60,967 nt of DNA. It comes from Prochlorococcus sp. AG-347-B23. Lineage in GTDB: Bacteria > Cyanobacteriota > Cyanobacteriia > PCC-6307 > Cyanobiaceae. The position numbers and the translations under genes were made by a program. The stretch is from positions 1 to 60,967 of the forward strand of contig QCBE01000006.1 of assembly GCA_003281715.1 (NCBI GenBank), given 5' to 3'. The notes beneath the pieces are model-generated. The model did not search any database. It had not been told where the DNA came from and was given only the letters and a program-made list of their open reading frames with translations. Of this stretch, positions 24,286 to 34,431 are shown piece by piece (position 1 is the first letter of the stretch; each line of letters opens with the position of its first letter).

Positions 24286-24628
24286 ATAATAACTTTCAAA
24301 TTAGATAGATCTTATTATACTTTAGAAAATTACTTACTCAACATAAAAATGGTCAACATTCAGATTTATTTAAATTCTTATAATTAGACTATTTAATAAA
24401 ATTGATTTTGAGCTAATATTTATTGAGATATTAATTAAATTTTGGAGCTTTCTTTTAACTCTTACATTGGAATATTGTTTATCATTATTGGTTTAGTAGT
24501 GAGATTTGATTTTAAATTCTCCATGCAAAAGGATCTCTAGTAGGTACTAATAAGCTACTATTAATACGATATAAATTCCTTTAGTTTATAAATATTTTTT
24601 TTGATTGCTACAACTAATTGCAAACACT
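24286..24628. other. Non-coding spacer between micro-protein gene and tRNA terminator
   Basis: A+T-rich with no frame I can support. The one oddity is a short minus-strand frame ending at 24512 that reads NSSLLVPTRDPFAWRI, looking like the end of a protein but with no start. It may be a gene remnant or chance. Confidence 0.5.
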
Positions 24629-24652
24629 AAAAAAGCAGCTTTATAGCTGCTT
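24629..24652 (-). terminator. Rho-independent terminator of the tRNA transcript
   Basis: On the minus strand AAGCAGCT and AGCTGCTT form an eight-pair stem with a four-base loop, followed by a T run. It begins six bases after the tRNA's 3' end. Confidence 0.85.
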
Positions 24653-24657
24653 GTATT

Positions 24658-24734
<77 letters not shown>

Positions 24735-24779
24735 TCATATACATAGCATACATCTGAAAGGGTAATTTTTTCTATTTAT

Positions 24780-25745
24780 TTAGCATTCTTGGAATTTTAA
24801 TTGACCTTTAACTTCAATTCTCACCCCTTCAGAAAAATTAAACACCTTTTCTTCAATGTCTTGAATTCTTAAGTCAGATATCCACTCTAACTGTTTTAGT
24901 AAGTGAAGACCTACAGCATGCTTGGCTCTTTTTGAACCATCTTCTACTTTTAAGGCTAGTCCTATCCCTTCATTTACCTTACATAAGCACTGTATTCCTT
25001 CGGCGCCACCTTTGCCTATAACTTGTCCATGAGAAGCCTTTATTATTTCTGTATCAAATTTATTGTTGTCACTAATCATAATTGGGTTAGTTGTCATAGC
25101 TCTACTGATTTGTTCTAATTCAGCATTTTCGGAACTGCTAAGAAGAGAATACAACTTGGACATTTCTATTAGTTTTAAATAAAGAGTTGGGGCTCCACAA
25201 TCATCACGTTCTGCGTTTATTTCAGATATTGGGATTTCAAGTAATTCAGAAATAATTCTGAATATTTCAATTTGAAGTGGATGATCTCCTTTTAAGTAAC
25301 TATCTAATGGCCAATTCATTTTTTTGCACGTAGCTAGAAAAGCAGCATGTTTTCCTGAACAATTATGTTCTAAGGGACTTGTTCGTGATTTTGGACATTT
25401 GAGATTATCAATGTCGATGTCGTATTCCCATAAAATTTTAAAGGCTTCTCTTGAATGAATCTTCGATCCACTATGTGATCCACATGCTATTGCAATTGAT
25501 TTCAAATCATTATTGATTTTTGATGAAGCTCCACTGCTAACAAAAGGTATTGCCTGAAATGGTTTTAATGCTGACCTTATAAATGTTTTATATTCTGGGT
25601 TTCCTGCGCACATTAAAACTCTCCCTTTTTTGTCAGTAATAACTGCATGTATTTTATGAATTGACTCAATGTTTGAACCTCTTATTAAGATTGCTTGTAG
25701 AGGGGGATTATTCGATGTGTAGAGATTTTTAAAGTTTGAACTCAT
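24780..25745 (-). CDS. Asparaginase II family protein
   Basis: A 321-residue protein of the asparaginase II family (Rhizobium etli AnsA type, unrelated to the bacterial type I/II amidohydrolases). The diagnostic blocks are IACGSHSGSKIHSREAF, LEHNCSGKHAAFLATC and ERDDCGAPT, whose Cys, Ser and Lys residues form the proposed active site. It should hydrolyse L-asparagine to aspartate and ammonia in the cytosol. No signal peptide is present. The gene abuts the CGLD27 gene upstream with no gap, so they are cotranscribed. Confidence 0.9.
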   Translation of the reverse strand: MSSNFKNLYTSNNPPLQAILIRGSNIESIHKIHAVITDKKGRVLMCAGNPEYKTFIRSALKPFQAIPFVSSGASSKINNDLKSIAIACGSHSGSKIHSREAFKILWEYDIDIDNLKCPKSRTSPLEHNCSGKHAAFLATCKKMNWPLDSYLKGDHPLQIEIFRIISELLEIPISEINAERDDCGAPTLYLKLIEMSKLYSLLSSSENAELEQISRAMTTNPIMISDNNKFDTEIIKASHGQVIGKGGAEGIQCLCKVNEGIGLALKVEDGSKRAKHAVGLHLLKQLEWISDLRIQDIEEKVFNFSEGVRIEVKGQLKFQEC

Positions 25746-26240
25746 TTAGAAATTGTTGTATTGAAAAAGCAAAATTCCTGATAATGCTAAGACTGCCATG
25801 ATAGAAAAAATTTGAATTAAATTTTTTAAAATAGGTTTTACCTCAATTGAGGCAATAAGGGATTCTTTTTCTTTTAAAATTAAGGGCTTAATCCATACTT
25901 GACCGTCATACCAACCAGATTCTTCGTATTCAACTCTTTCAGAAGTCAATCTTTTAAATACATGATTCCAACCAAGATATAGTCTTATTGTGATTAAAAG
26001 AGGTATAGATAAGCTAGTAAAGAAACTTAAGAGAATATATTTAAAAATGGATGTTTTAAAGTATATACTTCCAGAAGAAATAACAAGAAATAAAAAAAAT
26101 GCACCTAACCAGAATTTAACCAATACAAGAACTAGTGATTTTTTTGTTTTTGGCCAAGAAAAAATGATAGATTTTGATAATTCAATGTATTCATTTGTAG
26201 GTTGTTGTTCTCTAGGAACAGGACATTTTGATTCATTCAT
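25746..26240 (-). CDS. CGLD27-like membrane protein (DUF1230)
   Basis: A 164-residue protein of the CGLD27 family, conserved in cyanobacteria and in the plastids of algae and plants. The signature CPVPREQQPTNEY is at residues 6-18. Two hydrophobic spans follow (about 40-58 and 68-84), then the conserved YLGWNHVFKRL and EESGWYDGQVWIKP, and a C-terminal span. Plant and algal homologues are linked to plastid metal nutrition or pigment protection, but the molecular role is not established. It lies in a run with RsfS and DUF3318 genes. Confidence 0.88.
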   Translation of the reverse strand: MNESKCPVPREQQPTNEYIELSKSIIFSWPKTKKSLVLVLVKFWLGAFFLFLVISSGSIYFKTSIFKYILLSFFTSLSIPLLITIRLYLGWNHVFKRLTSERVEYEESGWYDGQVWIKPLILKEKESLIASIEVKPILKNLIQIFSIMAVLALSGILLFQYNNF

Positions 26241-26245
26241 AAAAA

Positions 26246-26596
26246 TTATGGAAATGCAAGATTATCTCCATTGCTCCAGAATGATTCAAGATCATAGTAT
26301 CTTCTTATTTCTGGTTGAAAAATATTTACAATCAAATCACCATAATCTAGTAGAGCCCATTTTGCCTCGTTAATCCCTTCCTTTCTTAATGGTTCGATTT
26401 TAGCCTTATCTCTCAACTCTCCCTCTACGGAGGAAGTTATAGATCTTACTTGCACATCAGATAAACCTTCTGCTATTAATATCCATTCACTAATAAATGA
26501 TACTTTGTCAATTTTTATAAGTTTTATATCTTTAGCCTTTTTTTCATCACAAGCTTTAGCTGCCATTAAAACCAATTTTTTATTGTCCATATACAT
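26246..26596 (-). CDS. rsfS: Ribosomal silencing factor
   Basis: A 116-residue RsfS/Iojap protein that binds ribosomal protein uL14 and blocks subunit joining when nutrients are scarce. The family blocks ISEWILIAEGLSDVQVRSI and AKWALLDYGDLIVNIF are clear. I choose the ATG at 26596 because the family begins shortly before this point; an open frame upstream to 26662 lies inside the DUF3318 gene in another frame. The start thus overlaps the end of the DUF3318 gene by 17 bases, indicating coupled translation. Confidence 0.9.
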   Translation of the reverse strand: MYMDNKKLVLMAAKACDEKKAKDIKLIKIDKVSFISEWILIAEGLSDVQVRSITSSVEGELRDKAKIEPLRKEGINEAKWALLDYGDLIVNIFQPEIRRYYDLESFWSNGDNLAFP

Positions 26597-27218
26597 TTTC
26601 ACTTGAGACAGATTTTTCTGAACCTTGTTGCTGAGACAATTCTGACCTTGCTTTTTCAGCACTTTTTCTTAAAGCATCTAATCTATCCTCAAAAAAACTT
26701 CTTTTTTTCTTTTTTCTGGTTTTCTCAATTAACTCCTTTAATGCTCCTCCGAGACTTTTATAAGCATTAGGTACACTGTATCCAAATCTACAAGCTAAAT
26801 CTATTGCTCTTTCATCTGCAAAAATAGCATCTTGGAGCTTTTTCTCAGAATTGTTCTTTAAATATAATCTATATCCTGCAAAACTTGACAATCCTAGAGC
26901 TAGTAATAAAAGTAATCCATCTTGAACCCAAAATTCCCCTATAGCACCTCCAAGGCCTATTGCAAGAGCTGCCATTTCCCAGCCGTCCCTGGGTATTGTA
27001 TCGTTTTGTATCTTCCCAACTTCGTGCCAAAATAATAAGTTTCTATGGTCAATTGCAAAGTTATCCCATTCATCTAAATCTATTTGGATTTCAACTTCAT
27101 CACGACCTATTTCCTCAAGTGTTATTAAAGGTGGATCTATGGCTGCTGCAGCTTCAATAAAAACCCAACTTTCATTCTCTGGAGGCAACAAACTTTTAAG
27201 TCGCTGAAGTTCGCTCAT
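26580..27218 (-). CDS. DUF3318 membrane protein
   Basis: A 212-residue cyanobacterial protein. The N-terminal MSELQRLKSLLPPE and the long conserved block around HRNLLFWHEVGKIQNDTIPR identify DUF3318. The HEVGKI sequence is reminiscent of a metal-binding helix, but no activity is established. Two hydrophobic segments at about 83-117 are followed by a charged coiled C-terminal half with the basic RKKKKRSFFEDRLDALRK. It is the first gene of the run DUF3318-rsfS-CGLD27-asparaginase and is divergent from carB. Confidence 0.88.
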   Translation of the reverse strand: MSELQRLKSLLPPENESWVFIEAAAAIDPPLITLEEIGRDEVEIQIDLDEWDNFAIDHRNLLFWHEVGKIQNDTIPRDGWEMAALAIGLGGAIGEFWVQDGLLLLLALGLSSFAGYRLYLKNNSEKKLQDAIFADERAIDLACRFGYSVPNAYKSLGGALKELIEKTRKKKKRSFFEDRLDALRKSAEKARSELSQQQGSEKSVSSENVYGQ

Positions 27219-27325
27219 AAAAAATTAATTTCTTTCAATACTATAGAAACAAATGTTGCTTTTCAAGTAACTTGATTAACATCTGACAATTTATAAGTAG
27301 CATGAAATAAATAAAGGTTTAAATT

Positions 27326-30300
27326 ATGCCTCAAAGAGGTGATCTTAAAAAAATTCTTATTCTAGGTTCAGGTCCGATTGTTATAGGTCAAGCATGCGAA
27401 TTCGATTACTCTGGCACTCAAGCTTGCAAAGTATTACGAAAAGCTGGTTATGAAATTATATTGATAAATTCAAATCCAGCATCAATAATGACTGATCCAG
27501 AGATCGCAAGCAAAACATATATTGAACCTTTGACTCATGAAATAGTTTCTCAGATCATCCTTAGAGAAAAACCTGATGCAATTCTTCCAACTATGGGAGG
27601 TCAAACCGCTTTAAATCTTGCGGTTAAATTATCAGAGTCAGATTTTTTAAAAAAAAATAATGTTGAATTAATTGGTGCTGATTTAAAAGCTATCAATAAA
27701 GCTGAAGATAGAAAATTGTTTAAAGAATCAATGGAAAAAATAAATGTAAACGTATGTCCATCTGGCATAGCATCTAATCTTACTGAGGCTGGTGATGTAG
27801 CAAAAGAAATTAATTCCTATCCACTAATAATAAGGCCAGCATTTACTTTAGGGGGTGAAGGAGGGGGAATTGCATATAATCTTGAGGAATTTGTCGAATT
27901 GTGTAAAACAGGTTTAGAGGAGAGTCCCAGTAATCAGATATTAATTGAGAAATCCCTTATTGGATGGAAAGAGTTTGAATTAGAGGTTATGAGAGATACT
28001 GCAGATAACGTAGTAATAGTTTGCAGTATTGAGAATTTAGATCCAATGGGCATACATACTGGAGATTCGATAACTGTAGCTCCAGCACAGACATTAACAG
28101 ACAAGGAATATCAGAGATTGAGGGACTTATCATTAAAAATTATTAGAGAGGTAGGAGTTGAAACTGGAGGGAGTAACATTCAATTTGCAATAAATCCAAC
28201 TAATGGAGAAGTAATAGTTATAGAAATGAATCCTCGTGTGAGTAGATCTTCTGCTTTGGCAAGTAAAGCAACCGGATTTCCTATAGCCAAGATTGCAGCC
28301 TTATTATCTGTTGGCTATACACTTAATGAGATTATTAACGATATCACAAAAAAAACACCGGCATGTTTCGAACCATCAATTGATTATGTAGTTACCAAAA
28401 TCCCTAGGTTTGCTTTTGAAAAGTTTAAAGGTTCGTCAAACACTTTAAGCACTGCTATGAAATCAGTAGGAGAGTCAATGGCCATTGGTAGATCTTTTGA
28501 AGAATCTTTTCAGAAGGCATTGAGGTCACTAGAAGTAGGTATTTCTGGATGGGAATGTGATTCACTAGATGAATTTAAAAGTGATAATGATTTACAGAAT
28601 AATCTAAGAACTCCTACGTCCGAAAGAATTCTCATAGTTAAACAAGCTATGCAGATTGGAAAAACCAATTCCTTTATTCAAAAAGTTACCAATATAGATT
28701 TATGGTTTATCGAAAAACTACGTAATGTTTTTGATTTTGAACAAAATTTTTTGAAAGAAAAAAAACTTTATGATTTAGATAGAGATTTGATGTTACAAGC
28801 AAAAAAGTTGGGATTTTCAGATCTACAAATAGCCAAATTAACTAACTCCGATTTTTTTGATGTAAGAAAATATAGAAAAGAACTCAATATAATACCAATT
28901 TATAAAAATGTTGATACTTGTTCAGCAGAATTCTCATCCACAACTCCTTATCATTATTCAACTTACGAAGAGCCTTTTATTAATTTAAATTCTGAAAATT
29001 TTGATAACGAAATTTCTAAAAATAATAAATCAAAAAAAATTATGATTCTAGGAGGAGGTCCAAATAGAATTGGTCAGGGAATAGAATTTGACTATTGTTG
29101 TTGTCATGCCTCATATCAGGCCTCTATAGATGGTTATCAAACAATAATGGTTAATAGTAACCCTGAAACTGTATCAACAGATTACGATACAAGTGATATT
29201 TTATATTTTGAACCTGTAACTTTGGAGGATGTACTCAATATAGTAGAAGCTGAAAATCCTTATGGTTTGATTGTTCAATTTGGAGGTCAAACCCCTTTGA
29301 AATTATCGTTACCCTTATTTGATTGGCTTAAATCCACCGATGGTTTGAAAACCGGATCAAAAATTCTAGGGACTTCTCCAATCTCAATAGATTTAGCAGA
29401 AGATAGAGAGGAATTTACAAAAATACTTCAGGAATTAAATATTAGGCAGCCTTTAAATGGCATAGCACGTAATCAAAATGAAGCTCAAACGGTAGCAAAA
29501 AATATAGGTTTCCCCTTGGTTGTGAGACCCTCTTATGTTTTAGGTGGCAGGGCAATGGAAATTGTTAAAGATGAAAATGAATTGTCTAGATATATCTCTG
29601 AAGCAGTTAAAGTATCGCCTGATCATCCAATTCTTCTTGATCAATATTTGAATAATGCTATAGAGATAGATGTGGATGCTTTATGTGATTCAGAAGGCTC
29701 AGTTGTAATTGCTGGTCTAATGGAACATGTTGAACCAGCAGGAATTCATTCTGGAGATTCAGCCTGCTGTTTACCATCTATTTCTCTTTCAAAAACAATT
29801 ATTGAAACTGTAAAAATATGGACCAAATTAATCGCAAAAAGACTAAATGTTGTTGGTTTAATAAACTTGCAATTTGCAGTGACAAATTTAAATAATAAAG
29901 AAAATAAATTATTTATTCTTGAGGCTAATCCAAGGGCTTCCAGAACTGTCCCATTTGTTTCAAAAGCTATAGGTAAACCAATTGCAAAATTTGCTACTCA
30001 GTTAATGCAAGGCTTTACTTTAAAAGATGTAAATTTTACAAAAGAATTTACTCCAAAATATCAGGCAGTAAAAGAAGCTGTTTTGCCTTTCAAAAGATTT
30101 CCTGGGTCTGATACACTCCTTGGTCCTGAAATGAGATCTACTGGAGAAGTGATGGGCTTAGCTAAAGATTTTGGTATTGCATATGCTAAGTCAGAATTGG
30201 CTGCAGGAAATGGTGTTCCTTCTGAAGGAGTAGCATTTTTGTCTACTAATGATTCAGATAAGAAAAATTTAGAGATAATTGCCAAGGAATTGTTGGATTT

Positions 30301-30622
30301 AGGATTTAAATTAAATGCAACAAGAGGAACAGCAGCATATTTGGTTGATTTAGGTATTCAAGTTGAAGAAGTACTAAAAGTACATGAAGGGAGACCAAAT
30401 ATAGAAGACTTAATTCGTTCGGGACTTATTCAATTAATAATTAATACCCCAGTAGGTTCACAAGCTCTTCATGATGACGCCTATTTAAGACGTGCTGCTT
30501 TGGAATACAATATTCCTACTTTTACTACTATTCCTGGAGCGAAGGCAGCTATTAAAGCAATCAAGGCATTGCAAATTAATAAAATTGACACCTTTTCACT
30601 ACAAGAGATCTTTGATTATTAA
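27326..30622 (+). CDS. carB: Carbamoyl-phosphate synthase large subunit
   Basis: CarB makes carbamoyl phosphate from bicarbonate, ATP and ammonia delivered by CarA, feeding arginine and pyrimidine synthesis. The 1098-residue length is normal. It holds two homologous ATP-grasp halves, with [16 protein letters not shown] near residue 168 in the first and [16 protein letters not shown] near residue 573 opening the second. A C-terminal allosteric MGS-like domain ([13 protein letters not shown] near 996) is intact. A short purine-rich site precedes the ATG. The gene stands alone; carA is not in this window. Confidence 0.97.
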   Translation: MPQRGDLKKILILGSGPIVIGQACEFDYSGTQACKVLRKAGYEIILINSNPASIMTDPEIASKTYIEPLTHEIVSQIILREKPDAILPTMGGQTALNLAVKLSESDFLKKNNVELIGADLKAINKAEDRKLFKESMEKINVNVCPSGIASNLTEAGDVAKEINSYPLIIRPAFTLGGEGGGIAYNLEEFVELCKTGLEESPSNQILIEKSLIGWKEFELEVMRDTADNVVIVCSIENLDPMGIHTGDSITVAPAQTLTDKEYQRLRDLSLKIIREVGVETGGSNIQFAINPTNGEVIVIEMNPRVSRSSALASKATGFPIAKIAALLSVGYTLNEIINDITKKTPACFEPSIDYVVTKIPRFAFEKFKGSSNTLSTAMKSVGESMAIGRSFEESFQKALRSLEVGISGWECDSLDEFKSDNDLQNNLRTPTSERILIVKQAMQIGKTNSFIQKVTNIDLWFIEKLRNVFDFEQNFLKEKKLYDLDRDLMLQAKKLGFSDLQIAKLTNSDFFDVRKYRKELNIIPIYKNVDTCSAEFSSTTPYHYSTYEEPFINLNSENFDNEISKNNKSKKIMILGGGPNRIGQGIEFDYCCCHASYQASIDGYQTIMVNSNPETVSTDYDTSDILYFEPVTLEDVLNIVEAENPYGLIVQFGGQTPLKLSLPLFDWLKSTDGLKTGSKILGTSPISIDLAEDREEFTKILQELNIRQPLNGIARNQNEAQTVAKNIGFPLVVRPSYVLGGRAMEIVKDENELSRYISEAVKVSPDHPILLDQYLNNAIEIDVDALCDSEGSVVIAGLMEHVEPAGIHSGDSACCLPSISLSKTIIETVKIWTKLIAKRLNVVGLINLQFAVTNLNNKENKLFILEANPRASRTVPFVSKAIGKPIAKFATQLMQGFTLKDVNFTKEFTPKYQAVKEAVLPFKRFPGSDTLLGPEMRSTGEVMGLAKDFGIAYAKSELAAGNGVPSEGVAFLSTNDSDKKNLEIIAKELLDLGFKLNATRGTAAYLVDLGIQVEEVLKVHEGRPNIEDLIRSGLIQLIINTPVGSQALHDDAYLRRAALEYNIPTFTTIPGAKAAIKAIKALQINKIDTFSLQEIFDY

Positions 30623-30625
30623 ACT

Positions 30626-30844
30626 TTATTGTATGTTTTTTAGTTTTTCCTTAAGTTGATTTGCTAAAAAGTTTCGACTAATTGAGAGTAATTTCAACGT
30701 ATCTTCATGCATTTTAATTTGCGTTTCCGCTATTTGTAATACTTTTATAGATTCTTTTATGTCTTTAGAAAGTTCATTTATCAAATATTTCTTGCCCTCG
30801 AATGTTAATACTGGGTTAGAAGAATCATTTGTTTTTTCATTCAT
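30626..30844 (-). CDS. DUF6447-type small helical protein
   Basis: A 72-residue protein with the pattern VLTFEGKKYLINELSKDIKE followed by a long helix (LQIAETQIKMHEDTLKLL) ending NQLKEKLKN. This matches a widespread family of short helical proteins of unknown role. It converges on carB with three bases between the stops and sits downstream of no other minus-strand operon gene. Confidence 0.72.
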   Translation of the reverse strand: MNEKTNDSSNPVLTFEGKKYLINELSKDIKESIKVLQIAETQIKMHEDTLKLLSISRNFLANQLKEKLKNIQ

Positions 30845-30874
30845 GGACTTAAGTATTTAATGATTAAAATAAAA

Positions 30875-32581
30875 CTATAGTTTCTTAATTAATTGTTTTT
30901 CACATAATTCTTTATAAATTCCATTTTTATTTATTAATTCAATATGTTTTCCTATCTCAATAATCTCACCCTTATCGAAAACAACTATTTTGTCAGCTCC
31001 TTGAGTGGTTGCTAATCTATGAGCAATTACGATAACAGTTCTATTCCTCATTGCTCTATTGAGCCCTTCTTGAACTTCTGATTCTGATTCTGCATCTAAT
31101 GCACTTGTTGCTTCATCTAAGAGAAGTATTGATGGGTTCCCAAGAATTGCTCGAGCAATTGCTATCCTTTGGATCTGACCTCCTGAGAAATTTGAACCTC
31201 TTTCAATTATCCTTGTTTGATATTCATTAGGAAGTTTTTGAATGAATTCGTGAGCATTTGCTTTTTTTGCTGATTCTATAACTTCTTCTTTGGTGAAATT
31301 TCTGCCCATTCTTATTACATCAATAATTTTTCCTGAAAATAAAAAAGGCTGTTGTTGTACTAATGAAATGTTTTTTCTAATATCTTTTGTATTTAATATT
31401 TTGAGATTTTTATCATCTATAAAAATGTCTCCATTATTTGGAGTTATAAACTTTAGTATTAAAGCCAACATTGTACTTTTACCAGCTCCAGAAGCTCCAA
31501 CAAATGCTGTGACTTCCCCTCTTTTAATTTCTAAATTGATATTTTTAAGTACTTGATTATCTTTTTTGTATTCAAAATTAACTTTCTTGAAACTGATGTT
31601 CCCTTCAATATTGGATATCCTTCTTAAATTTTCTTTATCATCTTCGACTGGTTCTTGATTGATGTTTTTCAGCCTTTTTATTGAGGCTTCTGCCTGTTTA
31701 TAGTCATTAAAATTTGTACTTACATGGCTTATTGGATCAATAAGCATTAATATTGCTGCAAAAAAACTACTAAATTCTTCACTTGTTAGAAGGCCTAGAT
31801 TAATTCTTGCCGCTCCTAAACCTAATATTGCTAATATTCCAAATGCTTCAACAAATCCTACAACTGGATGTTGAAATGCAAGTAGTTTTAATGTTTTATA
31901 TTTTGCTTTTTTATTTGTACTTAATCTTTTATAAAATCTTTTTTCAATCCAATTTTCTGCAGCAAAAGCTCTTATCGTGGACATTCCATTTATAGATTCA
32001 CCTATTAAACCTGCTAAATTACTTGTTGATTCTTGACTTTTTTCGGATGCTATTAAAACTCTTCTTCCAAAACTGTTAACTGAAAGAATAATCAATGGTG
32101 CTAAAACGAATGTTGATACTGTTAGTGACCAGTCTAAATAAAACATGTAGATTATTACCGCTAATAACTGTAAGGTGCATGGAATAGTATCTTGAGCGGT
32201 TTTATAAATAACTTCGCTTACCCTGTCGGCATCTTCAGTAAGTCTATATGTGATGTCTCCGGCTGAAATATTTTCAACAGAATTCATCTTTATTTTTTGA
32301 ATTCTGCTAAATAAATTTCCTCTCATCACTTCACTAATTTCTAAAGATGGTTTTGCTATGAATACATCCTGTCCAAATTGAGCAGTTTTCTGAACTAAAA
32401 ATACGAATAAAGACTTAATTATTATGTTAGAAACTTTTGAGAGATCACCTGAACCAATTGCTGGGATTAAGTTTCCAGCTAAATAAGCTAATAAAGGCCA
32501 ACAAGCTACGTAAATAAGCATGCATATAAAACCCTTGATAAACCTATTTGAATATGGTCTGACTGGTGGTATTAGTCTCAA
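30875..32581 (-). CDS. MsbA-like ABC exporter (fused membrane and ATPase domains)
   Basis: A 568-residue half-transporter with six N-terminal spans and a C-terminal ATPase; it should act as a homodimer exporting lipid or another amphipathic substrate. Walker A is GASGAGKST (about residue 368), the signature FSGGQIQR, Walker B LLLDEATSALD and the switch IAHRLAT. All catalytic residues are present. The cargo is not evident; cyanobacterial homologues are often annotated as lipid A or multidrug exporters. It is divergent from the S4-tpiA-folP genes. Confidence 0.92.
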   Translation of the reverse strand: MRLIPPVRPYSNRFIKGFICMLIYVACWPLLAYLAGNLIPAIGSGDLSKVSNIIIKSLFVFLVQKTAQFGQDVFIAKPSLEISEVMRGNLFSRIQKIKMNSVENISAGDITYRLTEDADRVSEVIYKTAQDTIPCTLQLLAVIIYMFYLDWSLTVSTFVLAPLIILSVNSFGRRVLIASEKSQESTSNLAGLIGESINGMSTIRAFAAENWIEKRFYKRLSTNKKAKYKTLKLLAFQHPVVGFVEAFGILAILGLGAARINLGLLTSEEFSSFFAAILMLIDPISHVSTNFNDYKQAEASIKRLKNINQEPVEDDKENLRRISNIEGNISFKKVNFEYKKDNQVLKNINLEIKRGEVTAFVGASGAGKSTMLALILKFITPNNGDIFIDDKNLKILNTKDIRKNISLVQQQPFLFSGKIIDVIRMGRNFTKEEVIESAKKANAHEFIQKLPNEYQTRIIERGSNFSGGQIQRIAIARAILGNPSILLLDEATSALDAESESEVQEGLNRAMRNRTVIVIAHRLATTQGADKIVVFDKGEIIEIGKHIELINKNGIYKELCEKQLIKKL

Positions 32582-32639
32582 GATATTATATATTTAATTG
32601 TTTATCCTACTTTATCAATATCTTTGGGTATAAAAAACA

Positions 32640-32816
32640 ATGAAATTGGATCAATTCTTAAAATGGAAAAATTTGGTATCTTCTGGTGGCGAAGCAAAAA
32701 TTTTTATTAAATCTGGCTCTGTTAAGGTTAATGGTGAAATTGAGACAAGGAGAGGAAGGAAGTTAAACAAGGGAGATAAAGTAATATTTCTAAAAAATGA
32801 ATTAATTTTTGAATAG
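32640..32816 (+). CDS. S4-domain RNA-binding protein
   Basis: A 58-residue protein of the minimal S4 type (like YbcJ or YaaA). From ATG 32640 it reads MKLDQFLKWKNLVSSGGEAK, then the RNA-binding turn IKSGSVKVNGEIETRRGRKL and KGDKVIF. This is a whole S4 fold with no catalytic domain. It is likely to bind structured rRNA or tRNA. It lies 52 bases upstream of tpiA on the same strand. Confidence 0.9.
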   Translation: MKLDQFLKWKNLVSSGGEAKIFIKSGSVKVNGEIETRRGRKLNKGDKVIFLKNELIFE

Positions 32817-32868
32817 TTAGCTTATTCAACTCACTTTGTATTAGTATGTTTTTCTTGGAGATAATATT

Positions 32869-33594
32869 TTGAGAAAATCTGTAATTGCTGGTAATTGGAA
32901 AATGCACATGACATGTGCTGAAGCTAAATCCTATTTAGACGAGTTTATTCCTTTAATAAAAAATATTAAAGACGATCGTAAGGTTGTTATTGCTCCACCT
33001 TTTACAGCTATTTCAACCTTTTCTGATCATTCTGATTTTGAATATTTAGATATTTCTAGTCAAAATATTCATTGGGAAGATCAAGGAGCATTTACGGCAG
33101 AAATATCCCCCAAAATGCTTCTTGAACATGGTGTCTCATATGCAATCGTTGGCCATAGTGAACCAAGGAAATATTTTAGTGAAAGTGATGAACAAATTAA
33201 TAAAAGAGCAGTTTTTGCTCAATCAAGTGGACTTACTCCAATAGTTTGTGTAGGAGAAACATTAGAACAAAGAGAAAGAGGAGAAGCTGATAGAGTTATT
33301 ACAAGACAGGTTGAACAGGGATTAGAAAATACCGATCCATCTAATTTAATTGTTGCCTATGAACCAATATGGGCTATTGGCACTGGTAAAACATGTGAGG
33401 CAGAAGACGCTAATATGATATGTTCTTTAATTCGTAAATTAATAGGTTTTGATGATGTAATTATTCAATATGGAGGATCTGTAAAACCTAATAATATTGA
33501 CGAAATTATGTCAATGAGTGATATAGATGGGGTATTAGTTGGAGGGGCTTCATTAGATCCGAATAGTTTCGCGAGAATTGCAAATTATCAATAA
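32869..33594 (+). CDS. tpiA: Triosephosphate isomerase
   Basis: Interconverts dihydroxyacetone phosphate and glyceraldehyde 3-phosphate in the Calvin cycle and glycolysis. The 241 residues form a full barrel with catalytic Lys11 (AGNWKMH), His96 ([11 protein letters not shown]) and Glu165 ([14 protein letters not shown]). The start is TTG at 32869, which matches the usual N-terminus of the family. The end overlaps folP by 17 bases, so the two genes are translationally linked. Confidence 0.97.
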   Translation: MRKSVIAGNWKMHMTCAEAKSYLDEFIPLIKNIKDDRKVVIAPPFTAISTFSDHSDFEYLDISSQNIHWEDQGAFTAEISPKMLLEHGVSYAIVGHSEPRKYFSESDEQINKRAVFAQSSGLTPIVCVGETLEQRERGEADRVITRQVEQGLENTDPSNLIVAYEPIWAIGTGKTCEAEDANMICSLIRKLIGFDDVIIQYGGSVKPNNIDEIMSMSDIDGVLVGGASLDPNSFARIANYQ

Positions 33595-34423
33595 GAAAAA
33601 TCCATGGCCAAAAGACTGGGGCCAAAAAACTTCAATTATGGGAGTTATTAATTTAACTCCTGATTCATTTAGTGATGGTGGGGAATTAAACTCTTCAGAA
33701 AAAGTTTTAGACCAAGTAAATCATTTCTTGAGTAATGGTGTTGATGTTATTGATCTTGGTGCTCAAAGTACGAAACCTGGAGCTGAGGAAGTTGGATCTA
33801 GTATAGAAATAAAAAGATTGATCCCATATCTAAAATTAATAAAATCTGAATTTCCAAATGTTTTAATTTCTATTGATACTTTTAATTCTGAAGTGGCTTA
33901 CGAAGCTCTTTTAAATGGTGCTAATTGGATTAATGATGTCACGGGAGGAAGAAGAGATATAAAAATTTTGGATGTTGTATCAAAATTTAACTGTCCATTT
34001 GTCATAACTCATAGTCGTGGTAATAGTCAAAATATGAATCAACTCTCTAATTACCAGAATGTATTGAGTGATGTTAAGTGCTCTCTTGATAATTTAATAA
34101 AGAATGCTTTAGAAAAAAATATATCTGAAAGAAATATAATAGTGGATCCTGGAATTGGGTTTTCAAAGGATATAATTCATAATTTGGAAATCTTGAGAAA
34201 CTTATATGTATTTAAAAAATGGAATTTGCCAATTTTGATAGGTGCATCTAGAAAGAGATTTATAGGAGAAATTTTGAATGAGAAAAATCCAAAAGAAAGG
34301 GATATAGGAACACTTGCAATAAGTTGTCTTTGTTCTCAATTTAATATTGATATTGTGAGAGTTCACAACGTCAAATTAAATTATCAAATCCTGAAAGTAG
34401 CTGATAGGATTTACAGAAAATAA
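33578..34423 (+). CDS. folP: Dihydropteroate synthase
   Basis: Joins p-aminobenzoate to dihydropterin pyrophosphate in folate synthesis. The family signatures are [16 protein letters not shown] at the N-terminus, [18 protein letters not shown] and [10 protein letters not shown] near the C-terminus. The start is TTG at 33578, within tpiA; an internal ATG at 33638 would still leave the [14 protein letters not shown] motif but would remove the first strand. At 281 residues it is normal for the family. Confidence 0.95.
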   Translation: MQIINKKNPWPKDWGQKTSIMGVINLTPDSFSDGGELNSSEKVLDQVNHFLSNGVDVIDLGAQSTKPGAEEVGSSIEIKRLIPYLKLIKSEFPNVLISIDTFNSEVAYEALLNGANWINDVTGGRRDIKILDVVSKFNCPFVITHSRGNSQNMNQLSNYQNVLSDVKCSLDNLIKNALEKNISERNIIVDPGIGFSKDIIHNLEILRNLYVFKKWNLPILIGASRKRFIGEILNEKNPKERDIGTLAISCLCSQFNIDIVRVHNVKLNYQILKVADRIYRK

Positions 34424-34431
34424 TAATTTTA

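Noticed and set aside
25990-26373. Plus-strand frame of 127 codons
   Set aside because: It lies antisense to the CGLD27 and rsfS genes, both of which have recognisable families. The product has no family features.
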